Of a stretch of 64,000 nucleotides of DNA, positions 1-7,815 are shown piece after piece. Made by a program: the position numbers and the translations under genes. Numbering within the stretch: the first letter of the stretch is position 1; each line of letters begins with the position of its first letter. Below the pieces are notes generated by a model. It ran no database searches. It was not told the origin of the DNA and worked only from the letters and a program-made list of their open reading frames with translations. The stretch is from Ephemeroptericola cinctiostellae (GTDB lineage Bacteria; Pseudomonadota; Gammaproteobacteria; Burkholderiales; Burkholderiaceae), in the NCBI RefSeq assembly GCF_003339525.1, contig NZ_CP031124.1, positions 744,001-808,000 on the forward strand, in the 5' to 3' direction.

Positions 1-395
1 CCATTGATTTGATGGGGGCTGGGGAAAGCATAAGCGTTGAAAGAGTTTGGACATGAGTTGTGAAAACCCGCCCCCAGTAGGCCAGCCATTTTTTGTGGGG
101 TCTGTTCGGGATTGAGAGCTGCGTTTTTTGTACCTGTTACCGTTAGCATTTGCGTCCATTGGTTGACGTTTTCGCCTGTTGGCACCAGTTCGTGAATGTA
201 GCCTGTGTCAGAGGCATTGGCGAACGCCATTTGAAACCCCCGGGGAATGGACGTGATCAACAGCTGACTGAAAATCGGTGTAATGGATGAAACGGGGTAT
301 TGGGTGTTGATGTTATCCCATGGGATGGACTGTGCCCATGCCGCAATGGGTAGGACAATGGAGAGGGCAGCGCAGATTTTTAGCTTATGTGACAT
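1..395 (-). CDS. Secreted protein of unknown function (3' end outside window)
   Basis: Reading the minus strand from an ATG at 395, about 131 codons stay open to the edge of the window, so the C-terminus is missing. A GGGAGT ribosome site lies just upstream. The first ~20 residues form a signal peptide (K-rich start, hydrophobic core, AWAQ-type cleavage site). The mature part begins SIPWDNINTQYPVSS and continues through a segment with few charges. I do not recognise the family. It is encoded downstream of rapZ on the same strand with an 85-base gap, so it may be read through from the PTS cluster or have its own promoter. Confidence 0.75.
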   Translation of the reverse strand, partial: MSHKLKICAALSIVLPIAAWAQSIPWDNINTQYPVSSITPIFSQLLITSIPRGFQMAFANASDTGYIHELVPTGENVNQWTQMLTVTGTKNAALNPEQTPQKMAGLLGAGFHNSCPNSFNAYAFPSPHQIN

Positions 396-480
396 ACAAA
401 CTCCCTTGGTTGAGTGATGTGAAATTTAATCCACGGAATTGATTTTCAGAATGAAACAGATGGTGCTGTTTTGTATTTCC

Positions 481-1347
481 CTAACTGAGTGTGCGATGCC
501 GAACCAAGACCTGCTGAGCCGCATGGGTGCCGTCGGTTGCAAAGCGTTTGGCCAGTGCTTGGGCAATGTAAACTGAGCGGTGTTGCCCGCCTGTGCAACC
601 GATCGCGATGGTCAGGTAGCTGCGGTTGTCTTGCTCAAAACGTGGTAACCAGCGGGTGATGAATTGTTCGATGTCATCAATCATCAATTGGGTGTCGGGC
701 TGTGCTTGGAGGAATATTTGGACGGGTTCATCCAGTCCTGTTTGTGGACGCAGTTTGATGTCATAAAAGGGGTTGGGCAGGCAGCGAACATCAAAGACAA
801 AATCGGCATCCATTGGGATCCCGTGTTTAAAACCGAACGATTCGAACAAAACAGTCATGCGGTCGTTGCGCAGTGCCAGTAAATCTTTGATCCATGTTTG
901 CAGTTGGCGGGCTTTTAGCGTGCTGGTGTCAATCACTGAGGATACGGAAAGCAATGGTAGCAAGCGCTCACGTTCGAGTGTGATGCTGTCGGCCAGCGTG
1001 GTGTCCTGATTTTCGGTGTGCTCGCGTGACAGGGGGTGGCGACGGCGTGTTTCAGAGAAGCGCTGAATCAAGGTGTTGTCGTCTGCGGTAAGGAAAATCG
1101 TGTGCACATCGAAACCTTGACTGCGAAATGCATCGATTTGAGCGGGCAATTTGGTGAAGTCGGCGGATGAGCGTGCATCAATGCTGACCGCGATTTTGGT
1201 GTGACCTTGAACGACGAGTGTCGAAACCAGATTGGGCAATAAGTTGGCGGGCAAGTTGTCGACGCAATAGTAGCTGGTGTCCTCAAGCAGGTTAAGGGCT
1301 ACGCTTTTGCCAGAACCAGAGAGGCCTGTGATGAGGACGATGTTCAT
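481..1347 (-). CDS. rapZ: RNase adapter protein RapZ / nucleotide-binding RapZ-family protein
   Basis: 288 residues starting MNIVLITG; a longer in-frame reading upstream lacks family similarity, so the ATG at 1347 was chosen. The Walker A loop GLSGSGKS is at residues 8-15. The C-terminal domain carries the conserved CTGGQHRSVYIA segment. In enterobacteria RapZ binds small RNAs and directs RNase E to glmZ, controlling glucosamine-6-phosphate synthesis. In betaproteobacteria the target is not established, so the family name is firm and the exact role is inferred. It is the third gene after ptsN and hprK, the usual proteobacterial order, separated from hprK by 213 bases in which I see no other gene. 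Confidence 0.95.
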   Translation of the reverse strand: MNIVLITGLSGSGKSVALNLLEDTSYYCVDNLPANLLPNLVSTLVVQGHTKIAVSIDARSSADFTKLPAQIDAFRSQGFDVHTIFLTADDNTLIQRFSETRRRHPLSREHTENQDTTLADSITLERERLLPLLSVSSVIDTSTLKARQLQTWIKDLLALRNDRMTVLFESFGFKHGIPMDADFVFDVRCLPNPFYDIKLRPQTGLDEPVQIFLQAQPDTQLMIDDIEQFITRWLPRFEQDNRSYLTIAIGCTGGQHRSVYIAQALAKRFATDGTHAAQQVLVRHRTLS

Positions 1348-1560
1348 GAAATTTTTAGCCGAGTACGGGTGTCTATGGTTAATTGCAAGACAAAAGTTGT
1401 GTTGCACTTGTTTAAGTGAAGGGTTTTAATTTCGGTCGCCTCACTTCATTTGAGTTGCTCCGTCAATGCGCCACCTCCAGAAGAAGTCAAATGACCTCGC
1501 AGGTCAGGGTTTGATGGATTTCGTTATAAAGCAACCGGCCTTTGTGGGGCTGGGCACTCA

Positions 1561-2556
1561 TTAAAATTCACTTTGCCCATTGAGTTGGGTGTTTTGCTGG
1601 CTTTCTTGTTCCATGGCCAATTGTTGACGTTCCATGAAGTCTTTCAGTGTGTTGATACCACGCAATTGCATGACTGTGCTGCGCACTGCCGCTTCAAGCA
1701 AAACAGCCAAATTTCGACCTGCGGCCACAGGTAAAACCACTTTTCTGACATCAACACCAAGAATCTCTTCGGTGAGGGTTTGTGATGGCAGGCGTTCATA
1801 ATGTTCTTCCAGGTCGCTGCGGCGAATCAATTGAGCAATTAAGCGCAGTTTGATTTTACGGCGCACAGCGGTTTCGCCAAAAATGGTCTTGATGTCGAGT
1901 AAACCAATGCCACGTACTTCAAGTAAATTTTGCAACAACCATGGGCAACGGCCTTCAATATAATCGGGTGCTGTGCGCAACAGTTCGACGGCATCATCGG
2001 CAACCAGACCATGGCCTCGGCTGATGAGCTCCAAAGCCAGCTCAGATTTACCCAAGCCCGAATCCCCACAAATCAATACGCCGACGCCGAGTACGTCCAT
2101 CAACACGCCATGTCGTGTGCATTGCTCAGCAAACATGCGGTTAAAGTAAACACGCAGATAGTCAATGAGGTCTGCCGATGATTCAGGGCTGGAGAAAAGA
2201 GGAACGGCATGTTCGTTACACCAATCAATTAAGAATGGGGGCGGTTCCAGCTTGTCGCCGACCACCATGGCGGGGGGTTCACCATAGGTCAGAAAATCGT
2301 TGAGGTATTCCAACCGTTTCTCTTCAGTTAGCCAATCAAAATAAGCCAATTCTGCTTTGCCGATGATTTGAATGCGAGCAGAGTGGATCAAATTCAAATG
2401 GCCGACGAGATCTGCACTGGCGGTGCGTGATTTGGCCAGAATGCGGAATGCCCCATCTTGGCCTGCCCGCCAAGCGAGTTCAAGGCGTTCCGAGACATCG
2501 TTAAAAAGTGTGGCGATCGACTGCATGTGGTGACTCTCGAAAAAAAGGCGCATCAT
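1561..2556 (-). CDS. hprK: HPr kinase/phosphorylase
   Basis: 331 residues. An N-terminal HprK domain is followed by the kinase domain with P-loop GDSGLGKS at residues 164-171, the acidic LVADDAVEL stretch just after it, and the signature EVRGIGLLDIKTIFG near residue 215. The enzyme phosphorylates and dephosphorylates Ser of HPr or NPr-type carrier proteins. In proteobacteria without classical catabolite repression it links the nitrogen-type PTS to carbon status. The ATG pair at 2551-2556 has an AAGG site 7 bases upstream; an alternative start at 2526 (MQSIATLF) is also possible. It begins 12 bases after the ptsN stop, so the two are co-transcribed. Confidence 0.95.
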   Translation of the reverse strand: MMRLFFESHHMQSIATLFNDVSERLELAWRAGQDGAFRILAKSRTASADLVGHLNLIHSARIQIIGKAELAYFDWLTEEKRLEYLNDFLTYGEPPAMVVGDKLEPPPFLIDWCNEHAVPLFSSPESSADLIDYLRVYFNRMFAEQCTRHGVLMDVLGVGVLICGDSGLGKSELALELISRGHGLVADDAVELLRTAPDYIEGRCPWLLQNLLEVRGIGLLDIKTIFGETAVRRKIKLRLIAQLIRRSDLEEHYERLPSQTLTEEILGVDVRKVVLPVAAGRNLAVLLEAAVRSTVMQLRGINTLKDFMERQQLAMEQESQQNTQLNGQSEF

Positions 2557-2568
2557 TGCGCCTTGGTT

Positions 2569-3042
2569 TTAGTGGAGGTGGCGGCGGGTAGGCTGCCATG
2601 TTTGGATCAGTTGTAACACTTCGCCTGCACCTTTCGCTGATTTGAGGGTTTCGCGAAGATTTTTGTCAGACAACAGTTCGGCCAGCTCGGATAAAATTTC
2701 AAGATGTTGCTGGGTGGCTTGTTCGGGGACGAGTAAAAAAATCAAAAAAGAAACAGGTTGAGCATCTGGGGCGTCGAATGCCACTGGATTGTTCAGACCG
2801 ACAATGGCGGCCACAGCTTCTTTTAATCCTTTGATGCGACCATGGGGGATCGCCACGCCTTGTCCCAGACCTGTGGATCCAAGGCGTTCGCGCGCCAGCA
2901 AGCTGTCAAATACTTTGCTGTGTTCGATTCCTTGTTGGTTTTCAAACATCATGGCAGCATGTTCAAATACACGTTTTTTACTGCTTGCTTCAACTGCAAG
3001 TTCGATGTTATTGGCGGGCAAAAGTTTGGCGAGTAGGTTCAT
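2569..3042 (-). CDS. ptsN: PTS IIA-like nitrogen-regulatory protein (EIIA-Ntr)
   Basis: 157 residues from ATG at 3042 (MNLLAKLLP), preferred over an upstream TTG reading because families start here. The phosphorylation site is the His in GVAIPHGRI, residue 67. EIIA-Ntr is the terminal acceptor of the nitrogen phosphotransfer chain and controls potassium transport and stress regulators by its phosphorylation state, not by sugar transport. It leads the ptsN-hprK-rapZ cluster. In many betaproteobacteria rpoN and hpf lie just upstream; here a divergently unrelated glutathione transferase gene is upstream instead, so the cluster is separated from rpoN within this window. Confidence 0.95.
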   Translation of the reverse strand: MNLLAKLLPANNIELAVEASSKKRVFEHAAMMFENQQGIEHSKVFDSLLARERLGSTGLGQGVAIPHGRIKGLKEAVAAIVGLNNPVAFDAPDAQPVSFLIFLLVPEQATQQHLEILSELAELLSDKNLRETLKSAKGAGEVLQLIQTWQPTRRHLH

Positions 3043-3099
3043 GTAACATCCGTGACGGTGATGCAAAAAAGGACAAAATGAAGCGAAAAAGAAGTACGT

Positions 3100-3128
3100 A
3101 TTATCTCAGAGATTCGATAAAAGTGGAA
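3100..3128 (-). promoter_or_regulatory. Candidate sigma70 promoter for ptsN-hprK-rapZ
   Basis: On the minus strand TTCCAC (3123-3128) and GATAAT (3100-3105) are separated by exactly 17 bases, about 60 bases ahead of the ptsN start. The match to consensus is moderate (4/6 and 5/6). The position fits a cluster that starts with ptsN. Confidence 0.45.
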
Positions 3129-3155
3129 CACTACTTTTTATGACATAAGTCAAAC

Positions 3156-3211
3156 CAACAGCCTACGCCTTTTTTATGTGTTTTTTATACCATAAGGAGG
3201 CGTAGGTGTTG
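3156..3211. repeat. Imperfect inverted repeat around an AT-rich core
   Basis: The arms CAACAGCCTACGCCT (3156-3170) and AGGCGTAGGTGTTG (3198-3211) are complementary except for one bulged base and flank a 27-base AT-rich core. It lies between the glutathione transferase gene and ptsN. There is no U-run after the arm in either direction, so it is not a clear terminator; it may be an operator or a transcript-end structure. Confidence 0.5.
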
Positions 3212-3260
3212 CTTGTTGGTTCATGGGTGCTTGAGTTTTATCCTTGTGAGGGGTTAAATG

Positions 3261-3866
3261 CTAGGCCAAACGAGGCAAAGTCTCTGAATATGCGGCCTGC
3301 GCATTCAGGTAATCGGAGAGTTTGACGAGGTTTGGATGGGCGTTGCGCCAATCAATCTCGGGCAGGCGGAAGTCGAGCCAATTTAGAAAGCACACTACGG
3401 CCACATCCGCCACACTGTAAGCGTTGTTTGCGCACCACAAATGGTGGGTCAATTGTTCCTCAAGCACAACCAATCCACGATCGATTTTGAGTTGTTGACG
3501 ATCGATCCAACTTTGCATTTGCTTGTCCGCTGGACGCAGTTGTTCCATTCTAATTTTAATCGCTGCTTCTGTAAGGCCACCCGTGAGTGCGGCCCATTTT
3601 TTCACTTCCAAACGTGCTGTGCTGTTATAGGGCGCATGCAGTGGGGTGATTTCTTCTAAATAGTCCTCTATGACGCTTGAATCGTATAGCGTGTAACCGC
3701 TGTCAAAAATCAAACAAGGCACTTGTCCCAAGGGATTGTATTGGGCGACATTGCTATCTGTCCCCCAAACATCGTCCAAGAGGAATTCGTAAGGGATGTT
3801 TTCCTCGGCCAATAAAATGCGAATTTTACGAACGAAAGGGCTGGTGAGTGAGCCGATGAGTTTCAT
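3261..3866 (-). CDS. Glutathione S-transferase family protein (YibF-like)
   Basis: 201 residues. The N-terminal thioredoxin-fold domain (about 1-80) has SPFVRKIRILL, where Ser9 is in the catalytic position used by Ser-type GSTs, and the QVPCLI cis-proline segment plus DSSVIEDYLE glutathione-contact segment. The C-terminal helical domain contains the SVADVAVVCFL N-cap motif. The overall look is that of YibF-type GSTs, whose substrate is not known. A strong AAAGGAG site precedes the ATG. It is transcribed toward ptsN but is separated by about 220 bases and an inverted repeat, so it is probably a separate unit. Confidence 0.9.
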   Translation of the reverse strand: MKLIGSLTSPFVRKIRILLAEENIPYEFLLDDVWGTDSNVAQYNPLGQVPCLIFDSGYTLYDSSVIEDYLEEITPLHAPYNSTARLEVKKWAALTGGLTEAAIKIRMEQLRPADKQMQSWIDRQQLKIDRGLVVLEEQLTHHLWCANNAYSVADVAVVCFLNWLDFRLPEIDWRNAHPNLVKLSDYLNAQAAYSETLPRLA

Positions 3867-4004
3867 GGTGTCTCCTTTGTGGGGTGAAAGTCAAACTGGA
3901 AAGTGATTATTATTTATGCAGTATATCGTAAACCATTGTTGAATGAAGGCGTTATAATGCGGGGAAAGCAGCAAAATGCTGCGTACTTCCTTTAGGAGAA
4001 TACT

Positions 4005-4352
4005 GTGAAACGTTTACATATGATGGGCATTCTGCTCGGCGTTGGCGCTGTGGTTGGGTTGAGCGCATGCACTCAAGAAACTCAAAACCAGATTGGCCGC
4101 AGTGTGCAGAACTGGACAGGCACAAATGGTATTTTAGAGGTGTATGCAGGGCCGACTTTGGTGAAACGCTTTTTAGAGGTGGATAAAATCTCAACAGCCA
4201 TGGGTACGGATGACAAGACCGCACGCCCATACCGCTACGGCTATGGCAAAATTGATTTAAATCTGAATGGTAAAGTCGATCCAGGCGAAAAGCGGGTGTA
4301 TTTTGAGATCAGTGATTACTCAACCAGCTATGTGTTTTATGAGTCACCTTAA
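4005..4352 (+). CDS. Small lipoprotein of unknown function
   Basis: 115 residues from a GTG start, chosen because TAGGAG lies 7 bases upstream. The N-terminus is a lipoprotein signal with lipobox LSAC, giving a lipidated Cys near residue 22. The mature part begins TQETQNQIGRSVQNWTG and contains conserved-looking segments (EVYAGPTLVKRFLEVDKIS; a Tyr- and Gly-rich YRYGYGKIDLNLNGKVDPGE) resembling short outer-membrane lipoproteins found next to housekeeping genes in Burkholderiales. I cannot assign a function. Confidence 0.8.
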   Translation: MKRLHMMGILLGVGAVVGLSACTQETQNQIGRSVQNWTGTNGILEVYAGPTLVKRFLEVDKISTAMGTDDKTARPYRYGYGKIDLNLNGKVDPGEKRVYFEISDYSTSYVFYESP

Positions 4353-4446
4353 ATGACCTTAATATGTTTGTAATTACGCTTGTAATGACGTTTGTCGTAT
4401 TTTTAGATTTATCGTTATTTAAACATCGCATCAACGGAGTACCTTA

Positions 4447-4947
4447 ATGAAAACAGCATTAAAAATTTCAGCAGTGATTTTGGCTTTGTCAGGCCACCAT
4501 ATAGCAGCTCTGGCGCAAAGTGCTGTGGATGGCAGTAAATTGCCGGGTGTGTGGAACTGTGCTGTGTCGATACCCGTTAATGCCTCTGGGACTACCAAGG
4601 TGATTCGAGGACATGCCACATACAATCCCAATGGTACGGTGGTGCATGAAGATCGCATCATTCAGACCTCTTCAGAGGGTAAACCTGTTGAGGTCAATTT
4701 GATCGGCTTGTCTGATTGGAGCTTCAGTAAAGAGAGCAATCGGCTGTATGAAACCCTTAGAAAGGTTGACCTTCAGTTTGATAAAACCAACCCGCAGGCT
4801 GCTTTGATGGGGGTTCAAATGGATAGAAATTATCAAACCGTGGTCGGAAAGAAACAAGTGTCAACTGTGGTGCGCTTGAATGACAAGGAATGGACTTCAT
4901 TGCTGGTCAATGACACCTTGGCGGTTATGTGTGAGCGAGGTCAATAA
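4447..4947 (+). CDS. Exported protein of unknown function
   Basis: 166 residues with a cleavable signal peptide ending ALAQ (about residue 24). The mature part begins SAVDGSKLPGVWNCAV and alternates polar and hydrophobic residues (GHATYNPNGTVVHEDRII; TVVGKKQVSTVVRLN), suggesting an all-beta, lipocalin-like fold; this is inference from pattern, not a recognised domain. Two cysteines, one near the mature N-terminus and one four residues from the end (VMCERGQ), could form a disulfide. It follows the small lipoprotein by 94 bases on the same strand and has an ACGGAG ribosome site. Confidence 0.75.
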   Translation: MKTALKISAVILALSGHHIAALAQSAVDGSKLPGVWNCAVSIPVNASGTTKVIRGHATYNPNGTVVHEDRIIQTSSEGKPVEVNLIGLSDWSFSKESNRLYETLRKVDLQFDKTNPQAALMGVQMDRNYQTVVGKKQVSTVVRLNDKEWTSLLVNDTLAVMCERGQ

Positions 4948-5125
4948 TAAACTGAGCCTTTGGGAGCGTTCCAAAAAAACGAACCGCAAACGTGAAGGCA
5001 TGCGCGTACCGCTTTTTATGAAAAGTGGGTGACGTTAAATCAAATGAATCAGCCGAAGTTAATCGTGTGAGATTTGTGCAAGATAGGTCACTCGCAAAAT
5101 TCAATCAGAGCTTAAAAAAAGACAT

Positions 5126-5161
5126 AAAAAAATCCCCGCTCATTTTGGCGGGGATTTTTTT
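5126..5161. terminator. Bidirectional rho-independent terminator
   Basis: A perfect stem, AAAAAAATCCCCGC (5126-5139) against GCGGGGATTTTTTT (5148-5161), with an 8-base loop. It lies just beyond the amtB stop on the minus strand and beyond the exported-protein gene on the plus strand, so it can serve both. Confidence 0.9.
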
Positions 5162-5183
5162 AAATAAAACATTTAATCAGTGC

Positions 5184-6599
5184 TTAAGCTGTTGCCTTTT
5201 TAGAAATGTACACAGGAGCCGACAAATCTGTTGAGCTTTCAGATGACATTGAAGAAAATCCAAAGCTTTCAGGTGAGTAGCCCGCTTCCTCATGGCTAAC
5301 GATATCGATGCCTTGTAATTCTTCCGATTTTGAAATGCGCAAACCGATGGTCATGTCGATGACCTTTAAGATGGCATAACTCATCACCGCTGCGTAAACA
5401 ATCGTCGCGGCAATCGCCGTCAATTGGATGACCACTTGTTCGCCCGTGCCTTTGCCTTGGCCTGTAGAAAAAGCAAATGCGCCTGTGCAAATCGCGCCAA
5501 TGATGCCTGCAACACCGTGACATGCAAAAACGTCCAAGGCATCGTCCAGTTTAAATACACGTTTCTTTTGAACAGCCCAAAAACTACCTGTTGCACCCAA
5601 AATACCGACCAAGATGGCATATGCTGGGCTGACAATGCCAGCTGCGGGTGTGATGGCCACCAAGCCCACCACTGCACCCGTTGCTGCACCAACGGCACTC
5701 ATGGCATGACTGGTGATTTTTTCCCAAATCAACCATGTCATCATGGCGGCAGCCGTCGCAATCTGTGTCGTCATCATGGCTAAACCCGCTGAACCATTCG
5801 CACCCAAAGCACTGCCCGCATTAAAGCCAAACCAACCAAACCACAACAAACCTGCACCCAACATCACAAAAGGAATGTTGTGTGGAATCGCCATGTGACG
5901 TGTGGTTTGTAAGCGTGGGCCCAAAACCGCGGCTGCGACCAAGGCGGATACACCTGCATTGATGTGAACCACGGTGCCGCCTGCGAAATCAAGTGCACCC
6001 ATTGTGAACAACCAGCCTGAAGCATCCCACACCCAATGTGCAACAGGGCTGTAGACCAGAATGCTCCATAACGTAATGAAAGCTAAATAGGCGCTGAATT
6101 TCATTCGATCAACCAAAGCACCGCTGATGAGGGCAGCAGAAATAATCGCAAAGGTGGCTTGGAACATCACAAACACATATTTTGGAATGCCGTGACCCGC
6201 TTCAAATGTGGCCGCCAAGGTGCTGCTGTCCATGCCGTTTAGCATCACATTAGCAAAGCTGCCAAAATATGCCCCCATGGGCTCATCGCCGAAAGCAATC
6301 GAGAAACCAACCACCACCCATGTCAAGGTCACAATGCCCATGGCCGTGACAGACATCATCATGGTGTTGAGTACACTTTTACTGCGCGACAAACCACCGT
6401 AGAAAAATGCCAAGGCTGGCGTCATCAACAAGACCAATGCAGCAGAGGCCAACATGAATGCCGTATCGCCACGGTCTAAGACCAGTTCTGCAGCCGCAGG
6501 TGCCGCATCGGCGACAGCAGTGGCTGCATCAGGCGCTGCTTGTGCCATTGCGACACCAGATGCAATCGCCAGTAAAAATGGTAGTAAAAAGCGCTTCAT
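5184..6599 (-). CDS. amtB: Ammonium transporter AmtB
   Basis: 471 residues. A signal peptide (MKRFLLPFLLAIASGVAMAQA) and an Ala-rich linker precede the usual 11 membrane helices, beginning with FMLASAALVLLMTPALAFFYGG. The conduction-pore histidine pair is recognisable in GGTVVHINAG and FACHGVAGIIGAI. The C-terminal cytoplasmic tail (GLRISKSEELQGIDIVSHEEAGY) is the conserved segment that contacts PII. The protein conducts ammonium across the inner membrane and is shut by the PII trimer. It lies 103 bases downstream of the PII gene, the standard glnK-amtB arrangement. Confidence 0.97.
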   Translation of the reverse strand: MKRFLLPFLLAIASGVAMAQAAPDAATAVADAAPAAAELVLDRGDTAFMLASAALVLLMTPALAFFYGGLSRSKSVLNTMMMSVTAMGIVTLTWVVVGFSIAFGDEPMGAYFGSFANVMLNGMDSSTLAATFEAGHGIPKYVFVMFQATFAIISAALISGALVDRMKFSAYLAFITLWSILVYSPVAHWVWDASGWLFTMGALDFAGGTVVHINAGVSALVAAAVLGPRLQTTRHMAIPHNIPFVMLGAGLLWFGWFGFNAGSALGANGSAGLAMMTTQIATAAAMMTWLIWEKITSHAMSAVGAATGAVVGLVAITPAAGIVSPAYAILVGILGATGSFWAVQKKRVFKLDDALDVFACHGVAGIIGAICTGAFAFSTGQGKGTGEQVVIQLTAIAATIVYAAVMSYAILKVIDMTIGLRISKSEELQGIDIVSHEEAGYSPESFGFSSMSSESSTDLSAPVYISKKATA

Positions 6600-6702
6600 C
6601 AGTTGCTCCTAAAAAATCAAAAAATAAAAGGTATCGACAGATCAATTAAAAAACGTGATTGAAAAAATAAATTGAAAGCGTAAATGGTGTTTGATTGCTG
6701 AT

Positions 6703-7074
6703 TTAAAATGGACCGTTCGGGTCTGTGCCCACAGGGGTCAATGCACCTTCGTTGAGCTCTTGCGTGCGGATGCGGACCACGCGCTCTAAAGGTTGTACAA
6801 AGATTTTGCCATCGCCGACCTCGCCTGTTTGTGCACTGTTGCAAATGGTGGCAATGGTCACATCAACAAAAGTTTCACTGACTGCGATTTTGAGTTCGAT
6901 CTTTTCTTGAAACTCAAGCTTCACCTGTTGACCTCGGTAATGCTCCAATACTTCATGCTCCCCCCCATGCCCAGCAATTTTTGTCAGGCTCATGCCTGTG
7001 ACGCCGACTTTGAACAGTGCCGCTTTCACATCCGCAAGCTTTTCGGGGCGGATAATTGCAGTAACCAATTTCAT
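6703..7074 (-). CDS. glnK: PII-family nitrogen regulator linked to amtB
   Basis: 123 residues with a strong AGGAGG site. The ferredoxin-like core and C-terminal nucleotide motif are kept (AQTGEVGDGKIFV, ERVVRIRTQE). The T-loop is unusual: by alignment to E. coli GlnB/GlnK the Gln at 39 that contacts ATP-Mg-2-oxoglutarate reads Glu, and the uridylylated Tyr at 51 (YRGAEY) is replaced by Val (YRGQQV). The C-terminus carries an extra ALTPVGTDPNGPF tail. The location ahead of amtB says it gates ammonium entry, but the substitutions imply it is not switched by GlnD in the usual way. It belongs to the PII family with certainty; the subgroup is inferred. Confidence 0.93.
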   Translation of the reverse strand: MKLVTAIIRPEKLADVKAALFKVGVTGMSLTKIAGHGGEHEVLEHYRGQQVKLEFQEKIELKIAVSETFVDVTIATICNSAQTGEVGDGKIFVQPLERVVRIRTQELNEGALTPVGTDPNGPF

Positions 7075-7140
7075 GCTGCCTCCTGATGTTCATTAAAAAT
7101 ATGTTGAAAAATGTTCAACCATGACGCGAGTGTGCGCTAA

Positions 7141-7319
7141 ATGGTGCAGTTTGTAAAGTGTTGCGGTGCGGTATTTTGATGCATAACCCATTGATAAAAA
7201 ACAATAATTGTTTTGTGTTGGTGCAATCGAGTGTGGGTTGAACGCATGTTGCACCAAAGTTGTGCTTAATGTGCGGGCGGGCTGCTGGGCATGCATGGTT
7301 CTGCAATTTTTTGGTGCAA
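7141..7319. promoter_or_regulatory. Cluster of TTGGTGCAA motifs upstream of glnK-amtB
   Basis: TTGGTGCAA occurs at 7218-7226 and 7311-7319, its reverse complement TTGCACCAA at 7249-7257, and a shorter TGGTGCA at 7142-7148. The first pair faces each other with centres 31 bases apart, about three helical turns. The core resembles the NtrC half-site TGCACYA, but the spacing is not the canonical short one, so binding by NtrC is only a suggestion. I did not find a convincing sigma54 element beside them. Confidence 0.35.
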
Positions 7320-7815
7320 TTGGTTTTTTTAGTAAGTTGTCGTAAAAATCGTGACGTATTTAAGAAAAACAAATGCTTTAATCGATGGGCGTAGGTTAAA
7401 AGAGGTGGGCATGTGGTTGTGCGCCCCTTCGCATCTTGATTGTTTTTATTGTGGGGAGTAAACGTTCGTGACATGGCCTCCTCTGTGGTCATCACAAAGT
7501 AAAACCTTGTTTTACAACAGTTGAATCGAGAGCCATTAAACGCGCAGGAAGAGGGCTTGCGCAAAATCGATGAGTCTCCAAAAAACGCAAAACGGAACAT
7601 CCGATTGTTCACGGGTTTGACTTTATCAATCAACGCCCCGTGTTGTTCAGCAAGGGGCGTTGAGGATGTGGGGAATGGAAGGTGATTTATATTGGCATGG
7701 CGCTATTGGTCGCCTATGACTTTGATGAGGTTGGTTTTGTACTTTTTTGTACTTAGTACGCATGGAGAAAGCAAAGGGGGGGCTTGTTTCGTATCGACTT
7801 GACTTCGGCTTAGCT
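7320..7815. other. Non-coding stretch between glnK-amtB and the NadR-like gene
   Basis: No open frame here looks like a protein: the one long minus-strand frame (7115-7633) is rich in Cys, His, Asn and Thr with no domain and crosses the motif cluster. The only clear structure is a 9-bp perfect stem, CAACGCCCC (7631-7639) with GGGGCGTTG (7654-7662), loop 14, without a U-run. AT-rich sequence follows to the end of the next gene. Confidence 0.5.

Noticed and set aside
5025..5234. Short protein overlapping the amtB terminator
   Set aside because: It reads through the bidirectional terminator into the 3' end of amtB on the other strand and has no features.
7075..7320. Sigma54 promoter for glnK
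   Set aside because: No element matching TGGCAC-N5-TTGC with acceptable spacing was found by eye, despite the nitrogen context.
7115..7633. 172-residue minus-strand protein upstream of the PII gene
   Set aside because: Composition is unlike neighbouring proteins, there is no domain, and it overlaps the TTGGTGCAA motif cluster; it is more likely regulatory DNA.
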